This document shows positions 28,879-42,038 of a DNA stretch of 58,003 nucleotides, one piece after another. The notes under the pieces are model-generated. The model did not search any database. It was not told where the DNA came from and was given only the letters and a program-made list of their open reading frames with translations. Origin of the DNA: Firmicutes bacterium HGW-Firmicutes-21 (GTDB taxonomy: Bacteria; Bacillota; Clostridia; Oscillospirales; CAG-382); NCBI GenBank assembly GCA_002841455.1, contig PGZT01000001.1, positions 79,919 to 137,921 of the forward strand, in the 5' to 3' direction. Each line of letters opens with the position of its first letter. The stretch's first letter is position 1. Made by a program: the position numbers and the translations under genes.

Positions 28879-30114
28879 ATGTTTTACACCGATAATGAGG
28901 TAATTGATTTTATAACGGAGAACGATGTTAAGTTTATCCGTCTTTCTTATTGCGATATTTACGGAGTACAAAAGAATATATCAATTATGCCGTCGGAGCT
29001 TAGACGAGCGTTCAGGGACGGAATATCCTTCGACGCTTCGGCTGTACGGGGCTTTGGCGACGAGGTAAGGTCGGATTTATTGCTGTTCCCCGATCCGTCG
29101 ACCCTCGCTCTTTTACCCTGGAGACCGTCACACGGCAGAGTTGTGCGGTTTTTTTGTGATATAAAGCATCCCGACGGCAGAACCTTTGAGATGGACAGCC
29201 GTCATATATTGAAAAAGGCGGTCCGCTATGCGGCGGGCAGGGGTTATACGGTCAGCTTCGGTGCGGAATGTGAGTTTTATCTTTTCAAGTGCGATGCGGA
29301 GGGAAACCCCACCGACATTCCCTTTGACAACGCCGGGTATATGGATGTTTCCCCGCTTGACAAGGGCGAGAATGTAAGACGGGAGATCTGTCTTACGCTT
29401 GAGGAAATGGGTATTATCCCCGAGGCCTCTCATCACGAGGAGGGACCCGGACAAAATGAGATTGATTTCAGATACAGCGAGCCGCTTGTCTCCGCCGATA
29501 ATGTTACAACCTTTAAGTGGGTTGTGAAAACGGTTGCGGCGAGAAACGGACTGTTTGCCACCTTTGACCCTAAACCGATTCCGGACAAGAGCGGAAACGG
29601 CTTCCATATAAATATGGCTCCCAAGCTAATCGGCGGAGTAACCGAGCAGGCTGTGTATGACAGCTTCATGGCGGGTGTTCTCGACCGTGCGGCGGAGCTA
29701 TGTGCTTTTCTTAACCCGACAGAGGCATCCTTCCTCCGTTTGGGAGAGAATAAAGCACCCAAATATATTACCTGGTCCGAGCAGAACCGCTCACAGCTGA
29801 TAAGAATACCTGCCGGAGACGGCGAATACAAGCGTATCGAGCTGCGTTCTCCCGATTGCAGAACCAATCACTATATCGCATATGCATTGCTTATATATGC
29901 GGGCATGGAAGGCATTGAGAATAAAAAAGTCCCACCCGTTCCGATTGACCTAAATCTTTACAAAGCGGATAAGGAGATTATAGATAAGCTAAGCAAGCTG
30001 CCCGAGAGTCTTTCCGAGGCTGTCGAGATAGCCTGCCGCAGCGAATTCATCGGCAGAGTGCTGCCCAAGCGGGTAGCCGAGGCGTATAATCCGCTTTACG
30101 AGAAGCAGGAATAG
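28879..30114 (+). CDS. glnA: Glutamine synthetase type I
   Basis: FGAECEFYLFKCDAEG, ASHHEEGPGQNEIDFRY, NGFHINMAPKL; internal ATG 28879 chosen as the MFYTDNEV start. Confidence 0.95.
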   Translation: MFYTDNEVIDFITENDVKFIRLSYCDIYGVQKNISIMPSELRRAFRDGISFDASAVRGFGDEVRSDLLLFPDPSTLALLPWRPSHGRVVRFFCDIKHPDGRTFEMDSRHILKKAVRYAAGRGYTVSFGAECEFYLFKCDAEGNPTDIPFDNAGYMDVSPLDKGENVRREICLTLEEMGIIPEASHHEEGPGQNEIDFRYSEPLVSADNVTTFKWVVKTVAARNGLFATFDPKPIPDKSGNGFHINMAPKLIGGVTEQAVYDSFMAGVLDRAAELCAFLNPTEASFLRLGENKAPKYITWSEQNRSQLIRIPAGDGEYKRIELRSPDCRTNHYIAYALLIYAGMEGIENKKVPPVPIDLNLYKADKEIIDKLSKLPESLSEAVEIACRSEFIGRVLPKRVAEAYNPLYEKQE

Positions 30115-30125
30115 GGGGCGTTGGT

Positions 30126-30713
30126 ATGTTGTTCGGTAAAACGCCGTACAGCGTGCTGGTCGTTTCGAGCGGAGAAAAAATTAACGATTTTCTAAACGAG
30201 GTTCTTGGGTCAAATATGTACTCGCCCGTCATATTCACAAAAAACGGGGGGGAGGCAAGAAACATTCTTATATCACAGAGCTTTGACCTTGTTATAATAA
30301 ACTCCCCTCTTAGTGATGAATTCGGCAGCGAGCTTGCCTTTAAGCTCACCGAAAATGCGGTATGCGGTGTAATAATGATTATAAAAAGCGATGTGTTCGA
30401 CGAGGTCAGCGAACGGGTTGAGCAATACGGAGTTCTTGCGGTGAGCAAGCCGATTTCCCGTGTGCTTTTCTTGCAGATTCTGAAAATATCCATCGCTACT
30501 CTCGAGCGGTTGAAAAGGCTTGAGCGGGAAAATAAAAAGTTATCGTTTAAAATAGAGGAAATAAGGCTTATTGACAGAGCAAAATGGGTTCTTATAGAGT
30601 ATCTGAAAATGAGCGAGCCGCAAGCGCACCGATATATCGAAAAACAGGCTATGGATATGCGGATAACACGGCGTGAGGTTGCCGAGAGCATTATAAAAAC
30701 ATATGAAAATTAG
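30126..30713 (+). CDS. Response regulator-like protein with C-terminal ANTAR RNA-binding domain
   Basis: Receiver-like N-terminus, coiled coil, C-terminal IEEIRLIDRAKWVLIEYLKMSEPQAHRYIEKQAMDMRITRREVAESII. Confidence 0.93.
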   Translation: MLFGKTPYSVLVVSSGEKINDFLNEVLGSNMYSPVIFTKNGGEARNILISQSFDLVIINSPLSDEFGSELAFKLTENAVCGVIMIIKSDVFDEVSERVEQYGVLAVSKPISRVLFLQILKISIATLERLKRLERENKKLSFKIEEIRLIDRAKWVLIEYLKMSEPQAHRYIEKQAMDMRITRREVAESIIKTYEN

Positions 30714-30739
30714 TTGCTTTTCATATGTTTTTATAAAAG

Positions 30740-30796
30740 AAAAGTCCTTAAAAGTCAGAGTGACCTTCAGTTATCTTCGGTAAAAACGGACTTTTC
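30740..30796 (+). terminator. Branched terminator-like structure between the ANTAR gene and guaA
   Basis: Closing stem AAAAGTCC/GGACTTTT with two internal hairpins, including C(UUCG)G. Confidence 0.6.
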
Positions 30797-30906
30797 CGTT
30801 GGTAATTTTCCATATACGATATTCATAATTTAAAAACAAAAAAGGTTTGACAAGAACGGTTTTTTGCTGTAGATTTATAAGATAAGATTTATTAAGGAGA
30901 AAATAT

Positions 30907-34087
<3,181 letters not shown>

Positions 34088-34103
34088 TGGGAGTTGCTTT
34101 TAG

Positions 34104-34832
34104 ATGAGAGATTATAAAAAGGAAACGGCGAGTCGTGTCGCTTTTATCAAGGAAGTTCTGCGTGACAGCGGAGCGAAGGGCATTATTTACGGAAACAGCG
34201 GCGGCAAGGACAGTGCGCTTGTAGGCATTTTGTGCAAAAAGGCTTGTGTAGATACGGTCGGCGTTATGATGCCCTGCCAGTCCAAACGAAATTTCGGCGA
34301 GGACATGGACGACGCCTGTGCCGTTGCCAATCAGTACGGTGTGGAATGCCGTGCAATCGATTTAAGCGAATTAAAGGTACTTGCGGTCAAGCTTTACGGC
34401 GAGTACACAGAGCTTTCCGAAGCTGCGATCGCAAATATCGCACCCCGCTTAAGGATGCTCACCCTTTACACGCTTGCGGCTTCGGAGAACCGCATTGTTG
34501 CAGGTACAGGTAACCGCAGCGAGGGATATATGGGTTATTTTACCAAGTGGGGGGACGGCGCATTTGATTTTAATCCGATTGCGGACCTTACCGTTACAGA
34601 GATATATGAGTTTCTCGAATATCTCGGAGCACCTGAGAATATCCGTACCAAGGCTCCGTCGGCGGGGCTGTTTGAGGGGCAGACCGATGAGAAGGAGATG
34701 GGCGTTTCCTATGCTGCGATAGATAATTATCTGCTCAACGGTATTGCGGACGATAAGGATCTTGCAATAATCGAAAGGCTCCATAACAGAAGCGAGCATA
34801 AACGCTGTATGCCGAGTATATACGGCGACTGA
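34104..34832 (+). CDS. nadE: NAD(+) synthase, ammonia-dependent type
   Basis: GNSGGKDSALVG, GTGNRSEGYMGYFTKWGDGAFDFNPIADLTVTEIYEF. Confidence 0.9.
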   Translation: MRDYKKETASRVAFIKEVLRDSGAKGIIYGNSGGKDSALVGILCKKACVDTVGVMMPCQSKRNFGEDMDDACAVANQYGVECRAIDLSELKVLAVKLYGEYTELSEAAIANIAPRLRMLTLYTLAASENRIVAGTGNRSEGYMGYFTKWGDGAFDFNPIADLTVTEIYEFLEYLGAPENIRTKAPSAGLFEGQTDEKEMGVSYAAIDNYLLNGIADDKDLAIIERLHNRSEHKRCMPSIYGD

Positions 34833-34856
34833 AAAACGCAAAAATAAAGCTCTACG

Positions 34857-34891
34857 GCTCGGACGGAATTGACATTCCGCCGAGCTTTTTC
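34857..34891 (+). terminator. Intrinsic terminator after nadE
   Basis: GCTCGG(a)CGGAAT-tgac-ATTCCGCCGAGC then TTTTT. Confidence 0.88.
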
Positions 34892-34993
34892 ATGCAGACT
34901 CTGTGAACTATTGACAGCAAAATAAAAACATGATAAAATATGGTATAAAAAGGGGCATAATAGGCTTATTATATATGTCGGAGGCGTGGTTGA

Positions 34994-36256
34994 ATGGGTA
35001 CGAAAAGAACCTATATAATCTTACTTGTTTTAACCGTAACCCTGACTTTTACAATGTCCTCCTGTCGGATAGGCTCTGATTCGTATAAAGAGCCTTGGGA
35101 GATAGACGACAGCTTTGTTTACTGTGTTGTTTACAACGCAATGGGCGGCACAATTAACAACTCGGGGGAGCGAACCACCTATTATTCGGGCGGCTCTCTG
35201 ATAAAGGAACCTAACAGACGGTCGGGTATGCTTGTAGAACCCGTTAACGGTAACAAGCTCGTTTTCGGCTGGTACACCTCATATATAAACATCGGAACGG
35301 AGGAAAACCCCGTTTATTCATTCGATGAGGCGAACAGATGGGATTTTACCGACGACAGAATAAACGACGAAAATACAGACGGGAACAAAACACTGACCTT
35401 ATATGCCCGTTGGACAGACCCGCCCTCCGTTTATTTTGTGGATGCGTCCGAGACGGACAATGTCCTGCTTAAATGGGAGGATGTTGTTGTAAAGAAACCA
35501 TTATCCCGACCTACGACCACCGAAAAAGCAACTATACAAAAAGTTTCGCAGGGGACACCGACGACCTATTCGTTGCTTGATTATTTTTTTGATAAGGACT
35601 GCACCGTTAAGGTAGTATGGGACACGGATACGGTCGAGGATATTATTTACAGGCAGGACAAGGAGAGTATAATATATATCTATTGTAAATATATAGAGGG
35701 AAATTATAAAAGGATAAGGAACGCATCAGACCTGCGTAATATTAATGAACATGACGGAAAATATATACTGGCAAACGACATTTATTTAGGCTCTGTAATC
35801 TGGACACCTTTATGCGACAAGCAGCCCTTTTCCGGCGTTTTTATAGGAAACGGCTATACCATATCCGATTTTAATATAGATGCTGTGAACAGGGAGAGCG
35901 GTGTGGGGCTTATTAACGCAAGGGAAAAATCGTTCGGGCTGTTTTCGGAGCTGTCCGGTGCGTTCTTTTCGGGAATAAACCTGCAGAATGTAACCGTAAC
36001 GGTAAACAAAACCAGCAATGTTCCGCTCTGTATCGGCGTTTTCGGCGGCAGAGCAGCCGACACTGTTTTTGTAAATTGCGGCATTGATGCTTATAAAGTA
36101 AGCTCCGACGGTGAGGTAAAGACAGACCTGTTCCTCGGAACCGCCGCATTTGCTGACAGCACCTGTACTTTAACCGACAATAGCTTTAACGAACCCGATA
36201 TAAGCAATCTTGATATAAAACAAACGCATTTATTTAAGAACACTAAACAAAACTGA
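34994..36256 (+). CDS. Lipoprotein with InlB-repeat and GLUG-like segments
   Basis: Lipobox TMSSC; LTLYARWTDPPS; FSGVFIGNGYTISDFNID...FGLFSELSGAFFSGINLQNVTV. Confidence 0.7.
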   Translation: MGTKRTYIILLVLTVTLTFTMSSCRIGSDSYKEPWEIDDSFVYCVVYNAMGGTINNSGERTTYYSGGSLIKEPNRRSGMLVEPVNGNKLVFGWYTSYINIGTEENPVYSFDEANRWDFTDDRINDENTDGNKTLTLYARWTDPPSVYFVDASETDNVLLKWEDVVVKKPLSRPTTTEKATIQKVSQGTPTTYSLLDYFFDKDCTVKVVWDTDTVEDIIYRQDKESIIYIYCKYIEGNYKRIRNASDLRNINEHDGKYILANDIYLGSVIWTPLCDKQPFSGVFIGNGYTISDFNIDAVNRESGVGLINAREKSFGLFSELSGAFFSGINLQNVTVTVNKTSNVPLCIGVFGGRAADTVFVNCGIDAYKVSSDGEVKTDLFLGTAAFADSTCTLTDNSFNEPDISNLDIKQTHLFKNTKQN

Positions 36257-36316
36257 ATATCCGGGGAACTATTCCCGCTTACGGCATAAATGCCGGGAAA
36301 GGAACGATTATAACTA

Positions 36317-38731
36317 ATGAAAAGATTATTAATACTTTTAATTAGCTTGGCTATTGTTTTCAGCTTTATCTCCTGCGGTAAAACACCCGCAGATAATTCC
36401 ACCGACGATACATCGGGTACTGTCAGGGTTAACCCCGATGTACCCTCCGGCAGACGGGGTGTAATCGAACGAACTGGCAAAAACGCCACCAATCCGCTCA
36501 TTATCGCCATAAACACTATGGACGGAAAGTTCAATCCCTTTTATGCTACAAGCGGATACGACGCCACCATTGTCGATATGACGCAGATAAAGCTTATCAC
36601 TTCAAACGAAAACGCCGAGCCTGTCGCCTCGATTAACGCACGGTCGTTTGCGCTTAACCTTAATATGACGGTGAATGACGATCAGACAGAGAGCAAATAC
36701 GAGTTTGTGCTTAAAAACGGCATTACCTTCAGCGACGGCACTCCCGTAACCGGCAAGGATGTATTGTTCAACCTATACACATACCTTGACCCTGCATACA
36801 GCGGCTCAAGCACTCTTTATTCGATGGATATTAAGGGGCTCAGGTCGTACAGAACACAGGTTCTCGACGAAGCGGAGCTGGAGGCTATGTACGAGGAGAA
36901 CCTTGCAAAGGCACAGGCGGCTGTAGAGGCATACCTTGCGGGCGAGGAAATTGGCGAGACCGAGCTTGATGCAATCTGGGCTGCCGTTAAGGACTGTATA
37001 ACAGCAGACAGTAATCTTCTTATTGAATACGGTTATATGCCGAGTGATTTGGAATTAGACCAGCCCGATGATTACCTTGCAAAATATGCGAGAACAATTA
37101 TACTGTCATATGTCGGTGCGCTTACCTATGACGCCGTGAAGGCTGAATGGAGCGTTAATGAAGCAACGGGTCTTGAACGGAGCAAGCTCTCGGATTATAC
37201 CGAGGAGGAGTGTATAAATGCCGCCTTGTTGTATGTCAAGGCAAATATGACGGCAAACGAGTATGACGCTTCCTTTGCGCATGATACCGTTATGGAGGAT
37301 ACCGCTCAAACAGCGGTAGCTAAAATTATAAAGAGCTATGAGAACTCTTATATAAAAGAAAACAAGGGTATTGTATCATCTATTTCCGGTATTACACTCG
37401 GAAAGGTTATTGACCAAAACGGTGTCGAGAGGGAAAAGCTAACGGTTATTATTAACGGAGTCGACCCAAAGGCTATCTGGAACTTCGCCTTTAATATAGC
37501 ACCAATGCACTATTATTCGACACAGGAGCTTGCCGACAAGGCAAACGGTGTCGATGCCTTTGGAGTTGATTTTGCAAGCATTGATTTTCAGAATCAGCTT
37601 AAGCAAAAGGTAGTTCCGTTAGGAGCGGGACCTTATATACCTGCGGATAATCAGGGCAACGAGACAACCGAATTTACTAAGTTCTTTAAGGACGGTATCG
37701 TCAACTTTGTGGCAAACGACGACTTTATGCTTGCCGCACCGCTTATAAAGTATGTGCGTTATCAAACAATCTCAAGCGGAAGCGAGCTTTCCGTCCTACA
37801 GAGCGGAGCGGTTCATTTTGCGGAGCCTGCCGCTCAGGTTGATACGATCAATCAGATAGCGGGAACAAATTTTTCCGGAATATTAGTGGATGCGCTCGGA
37901 TACGGTTATATCGGGATGAACGCAAAGCTAATACCCGATATTAACGCACGCAGAGCAATAACCTCGGCGTTTGATACGAGCCTTGCGCTTGAGTATTATT
38001 CGAGCGGACTCGCATCGACAATTTATCGCAGTATGTCGAAGGTGTCCTGGGCATACCCGAAAAATGCAACGAATATGTACCCCTTCGACGAAACGGGTGA
38101 AAAATCAAAGGAATACTTCCTCGCCTCCGATAACTTTATCGAACAGGACGGCAGGATTGTTTATGCGGACGGCTCTGCGGTAACCTACACCTTTTCGCTT
38201 CCCGATGATGCGGCAGACCATCCGGCAGGTCAGATATTCCTAAAGGCAAAACAGGTTCTGGCGTTAATAGGAGTTGAGGTTACGATTGACGACACAGATC
38301 CTAATATGATAAATAATCTGCAGGACGACAAGATTTCTGTCTGGGCAGCCGCATGGGGAGCGGAAATAGACCCCGATATGTTCCAGGTGTTTTATTCCGA
38401 CCCGGACGAGAACAACGCAGGCTCGCCCAAGAGCCTTGGCTTGTATTGGATGTTTGAAAACGGTACGGAGGACGAAAAAGGTCTTCTTGTACAAATAAAC
38501 GAGCTTATTAAGCAGGCGCGCGGCTCGTTGAACCCGAATGAAAGAAAGCCTGTTTATACAGAGGCACTCGATTTGATTATGGAGCTGTGCGTTGAGGTTC
38601 CGACCTATCAACGGAAGGATATGTTCGTATACAATACGAGCGTTATAAAGAGCAATACGCTTTGGCAGAATGTTACCCCGTATAAGGGACCTCTCTCCGA
38701 GCTTTGGAATGTCAGCCTTGTGCTTGAATAA
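36317..38731 (+). CDS. oppA: Oligopeptide/dipeptide ABC transporter substrate-binding lipoprotein with large helical insertion
   Basis: Lipobox SFISC; FVLKNGITFSDGTPVTGKDVLFNLYTY typical of SBP family 5. Confidence 0.9.
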   Translation: MKRLLILLISLAIVFSFISCGKTPADNSTDDTSGTVRVNPDVPSGRRGVIERTGKNATNPLIIAINTMDGKFNPFYATSGYDATIVDMTQIKLITSNENAEPVASINARSFALNLNMTVNDDQTESKYEFVLKNGITFSDGTPVTGKDVLFNLYTYLDPAYSGSSTLYSMDIKGLRSYRTQVLDEAELEAMYEENLAKAQAAVEAYLAGEEIGETELDAIWAAVKDCITADSNLLIEYGYMPSDLELDQPDDYLAKYARTIILSYVGALTYDAVKAEWSVNEATGLERSKLSDYTEEECINAALLYVKANMTANEYDASFAHDTVMEDTAQTAVAKIIKSYENSYIKENKGIVSSISGITLGKVIDQNGVEREKLTVIINGVDPKAIWNFAFNIAPMHYYSTQELADKANGVDAFGVDFASIDFQNQLKQKVVPLGAGPYIPADNQGNETTEFTKFFKDGIVNFVANDDFMLAAPLIKYVRYQTISSGSELSVLQSGAVHFAEPAAQVDTINQIAGTNFSGILVDALGYGYIGMNAKLIPDINARRAITSAFDTSLALEYYSSGLASTIYRSMSKVSWAYPKNATNMYPFDETGEKSKEYFLASDNFIEQDGRIVYADGSAVTYTFSLPDDAADHPAGQIFLKAKQVLALIGVEVTIDDTDPNMINNLQDDKISVWAAAWGAEIDPDMFQVFYSDPDENNAGSPKSLGLYWMFENGTEDEKGLLVQINELIKQARGSLNPNERKPVYTEALDLIMELCVEVPTYQRKDMFVYNTSVIKSNTLWQNVTPYKGPLSELWNVSLVLE

Positions 38732-38844
38732 TTCAACAAAAATCATATAAAAACCTGTAAAAGAGGGGGTTAATAGTCTGCTATTAAGCCTCTCTTTCCG
38801 CTCATTATTTTTGAAGGATATATTATTTACTAATTCAGGAGGGA

Positions 38845-39840
38845 ATGCCGTTGCTTAAGTATATCGTTAAAAGGCTGCTGCTCGGGCTGTTGATTCTGTT
38901 CGGCACCTCTGTAATAATATATTTTTTGGTTCGTTCCATGCCTGCCGACTATATCGATATAAATACTGCGGCACAGGTATCGCAGGGGAAGCTGAGCGCC
39001 GAGGATGTCGCCCGTATGAAGGAGCTGTACGGTATAGGCGATAATTCGCTTTGGGGCATTATCGGCAGCTATTTTACATGGCTGGGCAACCTTTTTAAGG
39101 GTGATCTCGGTATATCCTTTATATACGGAAGATCGGTTGCCGAGGTTATCAGACAATATATGTGGGTCTCCTTCGGTATCGCCTTCGTCGCATTGATTTT
39201 TCAAATAATCATCGCTATTCCTCTCGGTATATATGCGGCGACTAAGCAATACAGCGTATCGGATTATTCGGTAACGGTGCTGGCAATGATGGGCATCTCC
39301 CTGCCCTCGTTCTTTTTTGCCGCTCTGCTCTTGCGGGTGTTCTCGGTCGGACTCGGGTGGTTTCCGCTTGTGGGCTTGCGTTCGGCAGAGACCATGCAGT
39401 CGGGTTTTCCCGCCTTTTTAGACCTTGCGCACCATTTGGTTCTGCCCATAATAACGCTCGTGGTTTTATCTATCGGCGGACTTATGCGTTATACGAGGAC
39501 AAATATGCTTGAGGTGCTTAACTCCGATTATATACGGACAGCAAGGGCAAAAGGATTATCCGAAAAAACGGTAATCTACAAGCACGCATTCAGGAACACG
39601 CTCATTCCTATCGTAACAATGCTCGGAGGAGTTCTGCCCACTCTGTTTGGTGGCGCAATGATTGTCGAGAGCGTTTTTGCGATTAACGGTATCGGGTTTA
39701 TTGCTTATAAAGCCGTCTTACAAGCCGATGTTCCCTTTGTAATGGGGTATAATATGTTTCTTGCGGTGCTTACGGTGCTGGGCATTCTGATATCCGACAT
39801 TTTATATATGGTTGTTGACCCTCGTGTCAAGCTGAAGTAG
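38845..39840 (+). CDS. oppB: Peptide ABC transporter permease
   Basis: LLKYIVKRLLLGLLILFGTSVIIYFLVRSMPAD; YIRTARAKGLSEKTVIYKHAFRNTLIPIVT. Confidence 0.95.
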   Translation: MPLLKYIVKRLLLGLLILFGTSVIIYFLVRSMPADYIDINTAAQVSQGKLSAEDVARMKELYGIGDNSLWGIIGSYFTWLGNLFKGDLGISFIYGRSVAEVIRQYMWVSFGIAFVALIFQIIIAIPLGIYAATKQYSVSDYSVTVLAMMGISLPSFFFAALLLRVFSVGLGWFPLVGLRSAETMQSGFPAFLDLAHHLVLPIITLVVLSIGGLMRYTRTNMLEVLNSDYIRTARAKGLSEKTVIYKHAFRNTLIPIVTMLGGVLPTLFGGAMIVESVFAINGIGFIAYKAVLQADVPFVMGYNMFLAVLTVLGILISDILYMVVDPRVKLK

Positions 39841-39843
39841 GGG

Positions 39844-40860
39844 GTGAGCGATATAGTAAGCAAAACGGATAGCTCATATGACGGTGTAAGGGTTTTATCT
39901 CCGACAAGGCTGGTATTGCGGCGATTTTTCAGGAGCCGGCTCTCTATAATCGGGCTGAGCATGCTCGTTTTCCTGTTTGTTTTCAGCTTTATCGGACCCT
40001 TGTTTACCGATTACAACGATGAGACAATGTTCTACATTCCCCGTACCGTTCCGATGGTCTCGGAGGAAAATTTTATAGGTGCCGACGGGATAGAATACCG
40101 ATTCTTCGATATTTCCAAGGACATTGTAACCGACAAGGCTCCGCCGTCAAGCAAGCATTGGCTTGGTACGGACGCAAACCGAATGGATGTATTTACCCGT
40201 CTTATGTACGGCGGCAGAATATCGCTCACAATAAGCCTTATCGTTGTATTTCTCGAGACCTTCCTCGGTGTTGTTTTCGGGGGATTGGCAGGGTATTTCG
40301 GCAGATGGGTGGATACGCTTATAATGCGTATTGTCGATATATTTATATGCCTACCCGGCTTGCCTATATTGTTGATATCATCTCAAATAATCAGATCTAT
40401 AGGCGTTGACCCAAACCATCGGATTTATTGGCTGATGGGAATATTAACCGTTTTCGGCTGGGCGGGGACCGCCCGTCTTGTAAGGGGGCAGATTTTGTCC
40501 CTGCGGGAGCAGGAATATATGACCGCAGCAGAGGCAACGGGTATAAAAACGAGTGCTAAAATCGTAAAGCACCTGCTTCCGAATGTAATGCCGCAGTTGA
40601 TTGTGGCTATGACGCTCGGCTTGGGCGGTATTATTCTGTACGAATCCGCTCTGTCCTTCCTCGGTCTCGGTGTTCAGTTCCCGAGAGCGGCTTGGGGAAC
40701 AATGATTTCCGCCGCCGATCCGTCAAAGGGGAGCGATATTCTTGCGAATTACCCCAATCTTTGGATACCCCCAGGTATTTTAATCGTTACGGCTGTGCTT
40801 GGCTTCAATTTTGTGGGTGACGGACTGAGAGACGCCTTTGACCCGAAAATGAAACGGTAG
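39844..40860 (+). CDS. oppC: Peptide ABC transporter permease
   Basis: FFRSRLSIIGL; HWLGTDANRMDVFTRLMYGGRISL; EYMTAAEATGIKTSAKIVKHLLPN; GTG start. Confidence 0.95.
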   Translation: MSDIVSKTDSSYDGVRVLSPTRLVLRRFFRSRLSIIGLSMLVFLFVFSFIGPLFTDYNDETMFYIPRTVPMVSEENFIGADGIEYRFFDISKDIVTDKAPPSSKHWLGTDANRMDVFTRLMYGGRISLTISLIVVFLETFLGVVFGGLAGYFGRWVDTLIMRIVDIFICLPGLPILLISSQIIRSIGVDPNHRIYWLMGILTVFGWAGTARLVRGQILSLREQEYMTAAEATGIKTSAKIVKHLLPNVMPQLIVAMTLGLGGIILYESALSFLGLGVQFPRAAWGTMISAADPSKGSDILANYPNLWIPPGILIVTAVLGFNFVGDGLRDAFDPKMKR

Positions 40861-40886
40861 AGTATTATCGAAGGGAATGGTCTAAA

Positions 40887-42038
40887 ATGAGCAATGACAA
40901 TAACAAGAACCCATATACCCTGACACGCAAGGAAGAAAGGGCAATAAATAAAAACAACAGAAAAGCGATGAAGCTCTTTGAGGACATAAAGAAGCAGAAG
41001 CATGTAAGCGAGAGCGAATATATGTCGCAGATGAAAAACCGAAATAATGTAATAGAGTTCGATAACCTGCACACATATTTCTATACCGATACAGGCACGG
41101 TAAAAGCGGTAAACGGTGTTTCCTTCGAGATTCCCTCGGGCAGCACTGTCGGTGTCGTGGGCGAATCGGGCTGCGGAAAGAGCGTTACCGCTCTGTCGCT
41201 TATGCAGCTGGTTCAAGCACCTCAGGGGCAGATTGCAAAGGGTGCGATAAGATATAACGCAGGAGATAAATGCTACGATGTCGTAAAAATGCCGACAGAG
41301 GCGATGCGGAAAATCAGAGGAAACGATATTACAATGATTTTTCAGGAGCCTATGACAAGTCTTAATCCCGTACTGACAGTCGGCAGTCAGATAGACGAGG
41401 TTATTCTGTTGCACCTTGAGGGATACACCGCTAAAAAAGCGGCTGAAAAATCGGTGGAAATGCTCAGAGCGGTAGGTATTGCAAGACCTGAGGAGGTCTA
41501 CGGCAGCTATGCGCACGAGCTGTCGGGCGGGATGCGGCAGAGGGTTATGATAGCGATGGCTCTCGCCTGTAAACCCAAGCTCATTATTGCGGACGAGCCT
41601 ACAACCGCGCTGGATGTTACCATTCAGGCGCAGATTCTCGACCTTTTAAGAGAGGTAAAGAGGAATACGCTCAGCAGTATAATGCTGATAACACACGACC
41701 TCGGGGTTGTTGCAGAAACGGCGGATTATGTGGTGGTTATGTATGCCGGCAGGATAGTGGAAAAGGGAACCGTCAGGGAGATATTTATGCAGCCCAAGCA
41801 TCCGTATACCGTCGGACTTATGAGGAGCAAGCCCTCGGTGAGCAAGACCTCCGACCGTCTATACAGCATTCCCGGACAGGTACCTAACCCGATAAATATG
41901 CCGGACTGCTGTTATTTTAGGGACAGGTGCGAAAAAAGGTCGGATAAATGCGATGGCACATATCCCAAGCCGATAAGCTTCAGTGACACACACAATACCG
42001 CTTGCTATCTGTATGAAGATTGCGGAGAGGTAAGGTAA
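40887..42038 (+). CDS. oppD: Peptide ABC transporter ATPase with charged N-terminal extension
   Basis: [31 protein letters not shown]-terminal Opp/Dpp FeS-like Cys region. Confidence 0.95.
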   Translation: MSNDNNKNPYTLTRKEERAINKNNRKAMKLFEDIKKQKHVSESEYMSQMKNRNNVIEFDNLHTYFYTDTGTVKAVNGVSFEIPSGSTVGVVGESGCGKSVTALSLMQLVQAPQGQIAKGAIRYNAGDKCYDVVKMPTEAMRKIRGNDITMIFQEPMTSLNPVLTVGSQIDEVILLHLEGYTAKKAAEKSVEMLRAVGIARPEEVYGSYAHELSGGMRQRVMIAMALACKPKLIIADEPTTALDVTIQAQILDLLREVKRNTLSSIMLITHDLGVVAETADYVVVMYAGRIVEKGTVREIFMQPKHPYTVGLMRSKPSVSKTSDRLYSIPGQVPNPINMPDCCYFRDRCEKRSDKCDGTYPKPISFSDTHNTACYLYEDCGEVR

